Assembly (NCBI GenBank): GCA_963691655.1
Contig: OY829328.1
Coordinates: 10,382,204 to 10,446,203 of the forward strand
Length of the DNA stretch: 64,000 bases
Direction of reading: 5' to 3'
Origin: Toxonevra muliebris
Lineage: Eukaryota; Arthropoda; Insecta; Diptera; Pallopteridae
Of the stretch, positions 35,470-47,274 are shown one piece after another (position 1 is the stretch's first letter; every line of letters starts with the position of its first letter). Position numbers and translations under genes: made by a program. Below the pieces are notes generated by a model. It was given only the letters and a program-made list of their open reading frames with translations. It did no database searches and was not told the origin of the DNA.

Positions 35470-36144
35470 TTAAATATGTATCCACGAATCGACCCATTTT
35501 TTGAGTTCTTCGAAAGAACGGAAGTGCTGTTCAGCCAAGCGATGTGTCATCGATCGGAACAAGTGGTAATCAGAAGGAGCAATGTCTGGAGAATACGGCG
35601 GGTGGGGTAGCACTTCCCATTTCAGCGTTTCCAAGTATGTTTTTACTTGCCTTGCAACATGCGGCCGAGCATTGTCGTGCTGAAGAATAACTTCGTCGTG
35701 TCTATTCTCATATTCTGGCCTCACACTCTGGCAGTTCACATGTGAAAAATCGTCGTTCGACGTCTCTCGGCTTCAATTCGTATGGCACCCAATTTCCTTG
35801 CTTTTGAATCTTTCGCAATGCTTTAATCGTTTAGAAATGGTTGATTGATCAACTCCTAAAGATTCTGCAAGTTCTTGTTGCGTTTGACATGAATCTTCTT
35901 CGAGTAATGCCTTCAATTCTTCATCTTCGAACTTTTTCGGGCCGCTTGAACGTTCCCTGTCTTCAACATCAAAATCACCACTTTTGAAACGGGCATACCA
36001 CACCTGACACATTCTAACGTCTATAGCACAGTCACGATAAGCTTCAGTGAGTAAACGATGTGCTTCAGTTGCGTTTTTCTTTAAATGGAAGAAGCAAATT
36101 AAAACTTCCCGCAAATGTTGTTTTGTTGGCACGAAATTCGACAT
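35470..36144 (-). pseudogene. Mariner (DD34D) transposase with internal deletion
   Basis: Minus-strand mariner transposase. The N-terminal 100 codons from Met at 36144 are intact: LKKNATEAHRLLTEAY, VWYARFKSGDFDVED (HTH and GDFDVED linker), then TQQELAESLGVDQSTISKRL. A frameshift near 35800 moves the frame: text coding for NWVPYELKPRDVERRFFTCE is present in another frame. The sequence then jumps to RPEYENRHDEVILQHDNARP (second catalytic Asp), PPYSPDIAPSDYHLF (third Asp, DD34D spacing) and ends in VDSWIHI. The central region with the first Asp (GDE) is deleted, about 100 codons by comparison with typical ~345-residue mariners. It cannot transpose. Most like the mauritiana/Mos1 subfamily. Confidence 0.88.
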
Positions 36145-38290
36145 TTTCAGCTATAGTAAAACACTTTTATAAAATTATGAAAATTATTTGACAGATCAAT
36201 TCTTATAGTATTTTTGGCGCTCTTCGAGATAGAATAGCTGTCAATGTCAAAAAAATGGCGCGTATGATAGATATGAAGTTAGTCACAATTACGAGTTTAT
36301 ACATTCATACTCCCAATACTTAACGGAAGAGCATAAAGGGTTCGTTAATATGTTTCAGGTAAATATTCTGCAGAAAATGTAGCTGTAAGTCGCGTACACG
36401 CAAACCCAAATCCAATATTTTAGTTTTTCTTTTACTAAAACAACAAAAATATGGTAAACTTTAATCGTACGTAAAGTTTCAAAACGCCCAGACTTGTTTA
36501 AGAATAATTTCAGAACGTTGATAAAGCCTAATTTTCTCAAGAAGTGTTTAAGCAGTTTTAAAAAGCCTCAAGTTATATAAAAATGAACCTTAGTTTATTT
36601 TTGCCGATACACAAACAATCTCAGCTCTAGTTATATGCTGTTGTATGCTAACAGAAAATCTAAGTAATCTAAGCTACATTTTTGATTTCAATAAACTGGG
36701 ATACTTGAGATGTATGCAAATTTATTACAGAAACTGGCAACCAATGTTTACGCAGCAGTAAGAATCAAAATAAGAAAAAGCAATTACAAAAGTACATGTA
36801 AATAATATAAAAAATGCTTTCTGTGTTTTCTGAGTTTTATTTAATAACTAACTATATAATAATCAAAAGTGTTGTAAATGTATAAAACCATTCAACTTAA
36901 ATTGCAAGTAAAATAGCTATAATTTTATTATAGTTAAGTGAGTTGCGAATAAAGTAAATAACTGTAATAATAACAATAATAAAAACTACTTCCTAAGTAG
37001 TTATACTCACATCTGCAATAAAAACATAAACATACAGACAGATAATCATGCGGATATGTGTAAGTAAAACAAAGGCAATTTAATTTTATTATTTTTCCAC
37101 ACCAACAAAACTTCTTAATGAAATAATATTTTATTGTATATTCAAATTCATCAGAAAGCACAAAAAAGCATTTACATAGTTATCCATAAGCTCAAAATCA
37201 TGCTTAAGTATAAAAATAAAACATCGACACTATTTATTGGTTTGGATAAAGTGAATGTTAAAGTAAAATTTTTAAAAATAAATCTACTTTCTCTTTTAGA
37301 ATTTTTTTTTCTGTCTCTCTCTTTCTTATACCTTATGAATACTCTCAAGTCAAATGCGTTTGATTTATAAAACTAAAATTGATTGCTTTCAATTTCTTTC
37401 TTTTAGATTTCTTTATTTTCTTGCCTCTCATTTTTAGGTTAATACTTAGCATTATTTTTTTTTTTTTTTTTAAGCAGAATCGGCAAACAACAATAAAACT
37501 GCCATTGTCCTTGATGCTTGTGTGCAATGTTAGTTATGTCCTTGTGCTTATTTTCTTTTCTTTTCCACTTTGTTGTTTGTTGTATATTTTATATGTTTCT
37601 GCTGCAACTGAGGCTGCTGACTGCCTGCATAGAACTTAAGTGCGTAATCCCGCACACAAACAACAAGCGAAGAATTTATATTGTAGTTTTAACATTTGAC
37701 AAAGCAAATAAATTGGTACTCGTATATTTCTGTTATATATTCGTTTTAAATATTTTTTATTTCCAATCTCTGTGAAGAGTAAAAAATCAGATTTTTCCTT
37801 TGTGGCAATGTTGAAGTATTTGTAATGTAATTGCAGACCCTTACTCGTTAGAAGGTCTGCAATTGTACAAGTAGATAGTAGTTACAATTTAAAAAATGTT
37901 TAGTGGGTAAACTATGACCCGTATGTACACTTTGTTTTTATTTACATTAATCTTGCAAACACTCAGTGCTTAGTTGCATTCAATCTGAAAAAGTTTTAGA
38001 AGTAGGAGTTATACAAAGGATTTCAAGTACTCTTAACGTTGATTACTGTCACAGGCTTATACACAAGGAATTGTAAGGCCAACAAATAGTTATTCACATT
38101 GAGTACAGCAGAATATGATTTAAGTCGAGTATGTAGCGAGGAAGATTAAACTGCAGCGCATATCTAATGAGAACCTGACTTCACTTTTAATTAGTTTCTA
38201 TTTTAAAAGAGATAATAAATGTCTTCACAGGAAATAAACATTGAAATGATTTAATTTCTTTGGAGGGCCTAATTGTTTGCAGTAATTTGG
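36145..38290. other. Unique AT-rich DNA
   Basis: No gene supported. Open frames are T- or A-rich chance readings. Several cytosine/thymine-rich tracts (for example cttttttctgtctctctctttctta near 37305-37330) and scattered tttctttcttttag-like acceptor-looking sites occur. This may be intronic DNA, but no exon was identified. Confidence 0.4.
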
Positions 38291-38299
38291 TATCAACAC

Positions 38300-39592
38300 C
38301 CACCCACCTCCTTGGTTGGTTCGTTACGGTTGCCGATCTACAACAAACCTTTTGAGATCATAATTAAAGCCATGGTTCCGTTTTAAAACCACTTCCTCAC
38401 CCAACACTTAAGTATGTAGGTTCATTCTAGCAGTCAGACAAGTTGTTGAGGAAAAACCTCCCCAGAAACTTTTGTCTTATCCTTGCCAAAACTGGACGTT
38501 CACAAAGAAAACGGGTAAGTGTTTCATTTTCTCCCAAGTTACCGCAACTTCTGCTAAGAGTGTTAAAGGGTATACGCATATTCTATGTATGGCTACCTAT
38601 ACATCTATCTAGTTATCAGTCTAGTAAGCCTAGGAGTGTTGGTCGGTTATTAGCCGCAAACTGTTTAATTCGTGTTTTTCAAATATTAATCATAGCAGCC
38701 TGCCGCTGCCACTCAAGTGACTTTGTAAGTTTTGAGATGCAGCGTGGTTTACCGTTAGACGTTAGTTTCTACGTTACCTCGGTTATCTGCTATATGTATT
38801 TGTTTGAAAATTGGTATCTCGTTTTTGCGGCGCTCCTTCTCGTGTAATAAAAAAATTTAATTGTATTTTGCAGAAATTTTTTTAAGTTAACGCCTCTGTT
38901 AAGGATGACAATTACACATTTGAAAATAAATACTTAAAATATATTTCAATATCACTAGAAAGCAATCAATTGCTTTATTTTAATGATTTATATGCTATAA
39001 ATAAGGAAAATTGCAGTCACCTTGCAGCTCTATTGCAGCGGCGCGCCCTCTCGGGTAAGTTTTCAGAACGCACCCTCCGAAGGGTTAATAAGCTCGCGGG
39101 GGTGTTATATATAAAGCCATATCGCGCTTGAGGTACTACATGATGTTGAAGCCTTCCTTTTCCGATCAGCCAGTTGACGAAAGCGCAAACATGTGTTCCT
39201 CTTGATGACTTCCAAGAGGATTAAAATAGGTACTGCTATGGATTCGTTAAGAGAAAGCTCCGAGCGTGTCAATTCATCTGTTTACTCATTCTCTTCAATC
39301 TTACTGTGACCTGGAACCAAAAAGAGAATGATGTCAACGTATTGATTTAGTTCCTTCAGTACCGCTCTGCATTTCTTATATAGTGCTGGATTGAAGGACT
39401 TTTATTACTGGCTGAATGGCGATAAAAATAACAAAATTTAATAGCCAGAAATTCAGCCAGAATAACCGTGGTTTTATTAAGTGGCCATAGAGATTGGTTT
39501 ATTGTTGTTTGCGGTGAGTGTACCCCTGCACCCACCCCGCAGTCTTTTTTACATCCAACAATAAGAAAATAAGAATGCCGTCTTCCTAACAT
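38300..39592 (-). pseudogene. LINE pol relic: RNase H and C-terminal tail
   Basis: Minus strand. From 39592 down: IVGCKKDCGVGAGVHSPQTT, a mutated copy of the TDGSK-x-GxGAGV first RNase H motif, then VILAEFLAIKFC (the catalytic Glu motif). Near 39300-39320 comes FLVPGHSKIEENE, the RNase H C-terminal motif. Much further on, LTRFLCERPVLARIRQKFLG at about 38440-38510 is the CCHC-type tail (CxRPxLxxxRxxFLG). Frameshifts and stops interrupt. It is collinear with the RT relic at 40540-41870, so both are parts of one minus-strand R1/I/Jockey-type LINE, split by a plus-strand LINE insertion. Confidence 0.75.
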
Positions 39593-39599
39593 GCTATTA

Positions 39600-40260
39600 A
39601 AGTTTCCACTAAATTTTTAAGGCTTATGGAAAACCAAAGCAATACTAAATGGTCAGTATGAACGGGTGAAGAATTATCAAAGAGTTTCGAAACGGAATCT
39701 GGTTTAAAGCAAGGCTGTCTATTGTCTCCGATATTGTTTTCATTGTATATTAATGACTGGCATAGCTCCCTTGGCGGTGACATTTATAAAGTAAAATTAT
39801 ATCCAAGATTGCTGATATACGCAAATGACTTCGTAATCCATTCTGATAATGTTCAAAATATGCAAAATATGATAAGCAAATTGGAGGAGTATTGTGGTAT
39901 TTGGAATCTGGTGGTTAATCCCATAAAATTAGAAATGATGATATTTTGTTAGAGGTAGAAAAGTGGGTACCCATTAAAAATTGTTCTTTAAAGAACACCC
40001 TATAAAAATTGTACCAAAGTACTATAATCTAGGAGTAAAATTAACTGCAAGGATAAATTTTGGTAAGCACGTTGAAAAAAGAAACAATACAACAAAGAAT
40101 AGCCTAAGTGTAGCCCAATATTCAAAAAATTTCGATGCATATATTTCAATAAATACATAACTGTGGAAACTGTAGTTCAGAATCAGAAGAATAAGTTACA
40201 TTATTGATGCCTTTAAAGATAGACGTAATTTAATAAATGATTTCAATTATTAATAATTCA
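39600..40260 (+). pseudogene. LINE reverse transcriptase fragment, plus strand
   Basis: Reads SGLKQGCLLSPILFSLYIND (39695-39755; the classic GxxQGCxLSPxLFxLYIND motif B), then LLIYANDFVIHSDN, which is the YADD catalytic box with the first Asp changed to Asn. KLEEYCGIWNLVVNPIKLEM follows and the open frame stops at 39950-39952. Another frame continues with KIVPKYYNLGVKLTARINFG (LGxxL). The Asn substitution alone would inactivate it. It lies inside the minus-strand LINE, between that element's RT and RNase H parts, so it is a later nested insertion. Exact borders are uncertain. Confidence 0.75.
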
Positions 40261-40539
40261 TGTATTATACGTTAAATTTATAACGTCAAAATGTCAAGCA
40301 TATTCTTATGCAATTCATTTTTTTTTTTTTTGAAAATATTAAAAATAATAAGAACAAGTAACTAAAAAAAAATTAAAAAATAAATTTAGCCCAATAGCTG
40401 TTTCTGCTGAGCCTCATCGCTCTGTTAAGGAGCTATTTTTAATATGTAGGTAAATATGAAGGAGGTGTAGCAACACATTCCAGCCCTCCATAGAACAACT
40501 AATTATAGCTTCTGTAATGTCTAATCACGCTGCTCTCTA

Positions 40540-41870
40540 AACTCGACAGAGCTTCCGAACATTACATCTTAAATATTAAACGAAGTATTTCGGTAAGTGT
40601 GGTAAGAGGACGTAAGCTCCTGCATTTCCCAAACAAATTATTACAAGAATAAAAAGCCACATATGCCATCCTGACCCATAATTTGATATTGTATTTTCAA
40701 ATATGTTTCGCAATCCATCAAAGTACCAAAGAATTTGGCTTCAACTAAAATGCCAAGTTTTGACCTTTTAATGACGGCAGGTTGATGATTGGAATTTCGG
40801 TCCTAGTAGCGAAATGCATCAGTTCTATCTTACTCGAGTTAAGACCAGGCCCACATTCTATGGTCCATGTGTGGGGTTTAACCAAGATCCCTTGCAAAAT
40901 TTCACTTTTTATGCTTGGGAACCACTCTGATACGTCTAGCAACAAATCTTCGCATATACTAACATCTACATGCCCGTTTTATCTAGTAAAATATATTAAC
41001 CCTCTAGTTTTCAAGACCGCCTCTAGACGGCCTTCATCAAAAGGGATGGAATTGCCACCATAACAGTTTTCTGTTGCTACATTTAATCATATTGTTTAGG
41101 GGATTTCTTAAGCTTTTAAAACAATGTATCAGTTATGAGTTATGATGCCTATTACAGAAGTTAGCGACAGTCAAAGTAAAAAGTTTGTGAAAAATAGGAA
41201 AATTAATTATTTTGATTTTATTTGAGATAAAAGTGAAAAAAATAAAAAAAAAATAAATAAAATACTTTCCGTCATACTATCCAAATAAAAAAACTAGCTA
41301 TGGATAGCTGGGAATTTGAATTTTTTATATAAAATATTTAATTACTTAAAACAAATTGATAAAAAGCTCATTCCCATTAGTTTTATTTTTGGTTATTAAA
41401 TCAGTTTGTGATTTTTATGCCAATATTAACCAATTTTTTTTTAGTCAATCAACAATTTGGGAACTAAACGGTTAAGATTATCTATGACTTGTAGCCACAA
41501 AAGTTATGAAACCACTATCTCTTAAAGTGTTCGTTTACTAACATATTTTTCAAGAGTTGTTTTGCCTAACTCGGAATGAAATATCCTTAATTTTAGTATC
41601 GTTACTATCTTAACCTTAACATCGTCTACTAATCCAACCCTAAAAAGAGAGTTAGAGGTTAGATTTTATACTTACATTGTTAAAGGCTCCCTTAATATCC
41701 AGGAAGACTGACAATTGATATATACTTCCTTAGTCTGCCTAATAAGTAGAATCTAGGCTGAGCACTAAAGCATTATCTCATCCATCATCCGCTTTTATAC
41801 AGTCCATGTTTCTTCGCATATATACTATAATCTCAAATAAAACTCTATGCTCGTATTGCCAAACAAAATA
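40540..41870 (-). pseudogene. LINE pol relic: reverse transcriptase part
   Basis: Minus strand, upstream part of the LINE whose RNase H lies at 38300-39592. At about 41670-41710 a frame reads SVFLDIKGAFNNVS, which is RT motif A with its catalytic Asp (FLDIxGAFDNV). At 40745-40870 WTIECGPGLNSSKIELMHFA resembles the post-YADD region (GLxVNPxKTELxxFTR), followed by INLPSLKGQNLAF. Shifted frames at 40660-40740 give KFFGTLMDCETYLK (KxLGxxLDxxLxWK). YADD itself is not readable. Heavily decayed. Confidence 0.7.
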
Positions 41871-43585
41871 AAAGTGACCATAAATTTTATAAAAATGACA
41901 GCAATTCTGAATTAAACTGAATGCCAACACCCAAAGGGTTTTATTAAAATTTCGCTACAACAAACGTTCTTCCTGAACAGGTTCATGAACCCTTTTCCCG
42001 CCGCAAAATTTTATTTTACATTTGCTATGATTAGCTTCCGCTTTATTTACGCTTCAAATTTTCAAGCCAAAAAAAAAAACCGTAAATTTCAAATAGTCAA
42101 AGTTAAGTAACAAATTAACATTTCTTCAATCAAGTTTCTCGCTCAAACAAGTTTCATTCAATTCCTTCTTTTCTCCCACAAAAATCAAATACTCTTTTCC
42201 TGATATTATAAGTTTGCAAATAGCTATTTTTACGGAAGCCTATTACAGTAGGAAACTTTTTTTATTTTAATTTTTACATTTTTTGTAAATAATTCGTGCG
42301 TAAAATCTTATGCATGCAAAGTAAAAATATTTTCACATTTCACGAATATCTGTAAGCCAAAAAATAAATATGTCATTATATATATACATATAAGTAGATT
42401 TAAGTTTGCATTACGTAAATTTTTTATTGGAATGTAAATAAGTCCTAGGGAATCTTAAGTAAAAGTGCATTAATTTCTCCCTCTTTTTTTTACTTGCAAA
42501 GTACAAGTAAATACTTAATTTATTTATATTTTTCCACGTTTTTTTTTTTTTTAATTTTTCATAATCGTGTTATATTTTTCTTAATGTTTAAATTCAACGT
42601 AGAATAAAAAGGAAATGTATGGATGAATTAAAAGCTACAGTAGATTCGCCGCTGGTGTAAAGTGCTAGTACAATTGAATGCATATGTCCTTGACCTTTTG
42701 CTGATGATGACGGTGCCGCTGCGTATAAATAAAACGTGAAAATGTTGGTATATATACTCATTGGTGAAATATTAAACCTTTACAACAACAAAAATTTGCA
42801 AAAAGGGTGAAATCTAGGTTAACTATATTAAAAACAGAATATCATGAAGAACTTCTAGGCATTAATTTCATAAAATTTATTTTATTCTTTTTTAACTTTT
42901 TCTTATACAAATATCTATAAATAGAATTTTTTTCTTTAGTGTAATTGAGTGCGTATGAAAGAAAACGCGCCACAAGTTTCTGATGAAAATAAGATTTTTT
43001 CGACTACCTTCTCATGTAATATTTTTCATTTAGTTCTGTCTTTAAATGTTCACTTCAAGCAGTTCTTCTTCACGTAGTTCTTTTTCAAATATGAAAGCGT
43101 TTTTAACCCTTTCCGTCGTGATTTTTTGTACGCAGAATAACTAGATACAATTCTACTATTATGCATCTTTTTCAAAAATATAAAAAAACTTCAATTAAAA
43201 TAATATCTACTGTTTTTAAATGGTTTAAATTAAAGTGAGTACTACATAGAGTTGCACTGAAATGCCACATAATGATATTTTATGTTACTTTTTGCATCCT
43301 TTGGTGTGCGAAACGATTCAAAGAGTTAAACAATTCTTTTTAGAGTTCCCGTCTTGCAAAAAGTTCCTTGCATGTCTACTAATTAGAAGAACAGTAGCTA
43401 ATTGACTAAGCTGCAAGTTAATCTGCGAGAATATAGTTCTAATCGTCATGGAGTTGACGAACATCAGGGAGATAAGCACATAATGATCTTGAACGGCTGC
43501 TGAGCCATGCCTAAGATACAAATTAAAACAAATTCTATACTGAGCCCGAACAAGCTCCAGCGAGTTCAGTTTGGTTGCATGTAAT
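41871..43585. other. Unique AT-rich DNA
   Basis: No gene supported. The stretch has poly(T) tracts and no readable domain. It is bounded on the right by the TTAA-flanked element. Confidence 0.4.
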
Positions 43586-43589
43586 TTAA

Positions 43590-44306
43590 GGGGGTATTCT
43601 ACGCGAGATGGTGCGATATATCGATGTTTTCAAATCGTTGTAAATGAAAAGGTTTTCAATATTTGTATTCGATATTCAATATTTGTTTTTTGCAAGTTTT
43701 TCTACAGGTTTTGAACAATAATTTTCGTTTTTAATTTTAAAAATATCTGTGTTAATAATGGTTCATTCGACGCCTCGAACTTGAGCCTGCCGAAAATAAT
43801 TGCTCCATGGTGGACATGATATCTCCGGTTTAAATATTCTGAAACACAAAATGTAACCCATTTTGTAATTGTGAGACTTCCTGCTATCGCCTCATTTAGG
43901 GAATAAGAAAAACAATTTAAATCAGGCGTTTGAAAAAAATGACGATTTTTTGCCCTGTGTTTGTTTATATTTTGCATTAAAAACATTAGTTAAACAAATG
44001 CTTTCGCCATAATCCTAGATAAGGCCATAGCTATACATTTGCTTAGTAGCCTTGTAAAATTTCAAGTCAATTGGACAAGTGGTTTTTTGTGAATCGTGTC
44101 CACCGTCCCGAAAAAAATGGTTTCGAGAAAAATGAGTTTAAAGATTTACAAACATGGTAATTACAAATGATGTAACTTACGGTTAATCAGCGATTCCAGG
44201 ACCATACATTGCCCACTCTTCTTTCTCATAAAACTCGTTGTTTACATCAAAAATATTAAATAAAAAAAAAATCGATTTTTCGGACCATCTCGGGTAGAAT
44301 ACCCCC
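43590..44306. mobile_element. TTAA-flanked (piggyBac-like) MITE, 717 bp
   Basis: Starts GGGGGTATTCTACGCGAGAT and ends atctcgggtagaataccccc; the outer 13 bases are perfect inverted repeats, followed by cgagatggt/accatctcg pairing with small offsets. TTAA lies on both sides (43586-43589 and 44307-44310), the target of piggyBac-type elements. There is no transposase. Non-autonomous. Confidence 0.85.
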
Positions 44307-44899
44307 TTAATATTCCAAAACATAAAACGACGAGTCTCACAAGTGGGAATGAACTGTCAGACCCAGGATCTTAACTTTAACTTTAACAATGTTCCGCAGT
44401 TTGCTCCTGTAAAACTAGAAAGTTCTTTAAAAAACCAATTGCATACTTTTTTATAATTGTCTCTCATTTTTTCTGGCACTTTTGGAACCTCAAAGAGTTA
44501 TCTGATTTCAAAAATTTGCTTCCACTTTTGCTCATGTGTAGAAACTTAATTACCTATGCTGTAATTTTTTAATTTTTACTCCATTTTTGGCTAGTTTTCG
44601 TGTCCTAAAAATTACCGTTTATTTATAAAAAAAAAAAGATGCTTCCACTTCTGACAGGATTTTGAAGCTCAGGAACATCTGAAAAAAGTACGAAAAATTC
44701 TAAATCTATATAAATATGGTTATTGGCTGATATCAGCAATTTTGCATATATAAAAACAAAATGGTGGCAGTTTAAAAAATGTGATTTTACCATTATTTTG
44801 GGATTAAAAATCTAACTTTGGTGTAGTCCATAGTGAACTCTATTGTGACCAAAATCAGCTAATTTGGATGGGTAGATTTAGAGTAATCTTGAATCTTAA

Positions 44900-45096
44900 G
44901 GGGTCGAAAAAAGACATTTTGAGAAAACCGCGTTGAAAGTTATGAATGCATAAAGAGACATTACTGCACTATAATCAATTGCGCGCTAAAAATACGAAAA
45001 GGAAATGAGATATTAAAAAGTGATTCCTGATAAGTATATCTATAAGAAAGTGCAAAAAAAACAAAATGTTTGAAATTTGTGGACTCGTAAGACCCC
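44900..45096. mobile_element. Possible TTAA-flanked short element, 197 bp
   Basis: GGGGTC...GACCCC is bounded by TTAA on both sides (44896-44899 and 45097-45100). Only about six terminal bases pair well, so the case is weaker than for 43590-44306. It may be a relative of the element ends at 52868 and ~53666. Confidence 0.45.
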
Positions 45097-45264
45097 TTAA
45101 GAAGCAACAGTGTAAGCCAAAAAGACTTTAATAACCGTCAGGCTATAGAAAATCGAATTACTTCTCCATCTTTTATTCAGCAACAACTGTGTGGTGACAT
45201 TTGAATAGATATCACCTTGGTTATCCATTAAATAACCATCAGTGTAGAAGGTATTTTACCCTGA

Positions 45265-45765
45265 GTAGAAACTAGGGTAGCCGGATGTACAGATTTGGTC
45301 AGTACATGTCCTGATTTATTTTTTAAATACTGATTTTTTGAAATCTTGAACTCAGTATGAAAATGTACTGATTTTTGTATTTTGTACTGATTTTTTCAAA
45401 TTAATATCCTAAGAATTTTTGTGCTTAACTTTAAAAGTTTTAAAATCGTTTTTGCCGACAGGGTGAGACCCTGTTTCTTTCTTTTTCTGATTGTCCACAA
45501 AATAAAATACTTACGCATTGCTGCTATCGAGAGGAAAAAAGCAATATTTGGTTGAAGAAAAGTCGGTTAACTTAAGATTTTAAATGAGTTTACGGAATTT
45601 GTTATAAATTGGATTTGATTATTGTACCCAGTTCTCACAATCCTCTAAATATGGAAACTGATACGTAATCAACAATATTTACTGACGAAGAAAAAATGTA
45701 CTAATTTGTACTGATTTTTACTGATTTCCAACATCTAATGTACTGATTTTGCGGTTCATGAAACC
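45265..45765. repeat. Repeat-rich block with tactgatttt motif
   Basis: The phrase (g)tactgattttt recurs about nine times, clustered at 45300-45400 and 45700-45750, with some copies in inverse order near the ends. It could be a diverged MITE with TIRs around agggtagccggatgtac and its counterpart near 45755. The borders are not convincing. Confidence 0.35.
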
Positions 45766-45769
45766 AAAA

Positions 45770-47270
45770 AAAGTAATTTATTTCTTATAGTAGTTCTTAC
45801 TCGAATGGAACTCTTTTGGGTTATTTTCAATTATTTCATTTAATAGATGTTAGATTAGGTATTAATAATAGATGCTACTTGGAAATAATTTGAATATTTA
45901 TTTTTTGAAAAAACATTTTTTTTTTGTTATTCCAGTCAGAACATAATTACTAAAAAAAAAGTCCTTATTAATTTTCCAAAACATTTCATTTATTTAATAG
46001 AATTTTTAGAAGAATATTTTATGTCACACCCTCCGTTTGTGTTTTTCAGCCCTCATACTAACGTATCATATTTTGTCTCACTGCGTGCGCGACAAAAATC
46101 TCATCAAATTTATGAAAGTACTAAATTCAGCATAAACACTAACATAAAATTATTATTGTTTCTTTTTTTTTTAGTATCAAACACACATTCATACACACAC
46201 ACACACAATTCCAAGTTTTGTAAAGTTCTGCAACATATACTCATACCAGCTATATCAAGAATATGACAATTTTAGCTTCAGTTGACACATAAAATTTCTG
46301 TTTCATCAAATTCATATAAAATGCATACAGCTGTGATTTTTATAACCTGTCATTCATTATAATGACAACCACCATGCCAAAACAATTGTTGTAGTTTCCA
46401 TTGTCATTGCAAGTAATTGCCAGTAAGTGTTACATCATTATAATATTATTAGCAAATATTTTTGTTGTAAAATTTATATGTTGTTGTTTTTCAAATTTAA
46501 TTATTGGCTTTTATGTTGTGATAAATTTTTTTCCTTATTGTTGTTATTTTAACTTAAAAATGCAGAATAAAGTTTGAATTCAATACTTTTTAGAGGCTTC
46601 AATCATTTCCGTCATTTAAATTGAAAATAATTGGGCAATATCATGGAATGGAAAGTGTTCCTCTTCGTGCCGGTGTGCAATGGACTCTCTAGCCTAAGTG
46701 ATCCTCGCTTTATGCGGACTCTAATCTTATATTACAATACAATGAAAAAGGCTTATCAGCGTTACAAACATTCTAGACAATATCGTCGTCATTTCGGGCA
46801 GAATTCACTTAGTCTATTTTTTTAATTTTGATATGAACTGAGTTAATGCAGAGCACGGTGCTCTATGAACACTGGCAAAACCTAAAAAGTTAACAGATTG
46901 ATACACACATTAGTATACGTTTAACTGACTTAGTGATTTCTGTTTAAATGACAATTAATTTTCTGAAAATTTCATACCGATCCAACAAATATACTTGAAG
47001 TTACATGCATATTTGTAAAAACAAAATCAGTATGTGTAAAGAGTGTTTAAAATTTCGAACCCGTTTTTCTCAAACCTGTGTTTTCAAAGTCGGTGAGCAA
47101 GTTTTCTCGAAAAAAGCTCAAGCGATTACTCTCAAATTTTTACACAAGCTTTACAAAAATATTTTTTAGTAATTGATTGAAGAGTTTATTTTTATATCAT
47201 TTTATAAACAATTTAAAACCAAAATTTTCATCAAAAATCAAATATTTATTTTTTTTATTTTTTTTTGTAA
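45770..47270. other. Unique AT-rich DNA with a short CA tract
   Basis: No gene supported. A short (ac)n simple repeat lies at about 46188-46206. Otherwise no structure was recognised up to the RTE-type LINE. Confidence 0.4.
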
Positions 47271-47274
47271 AGAC

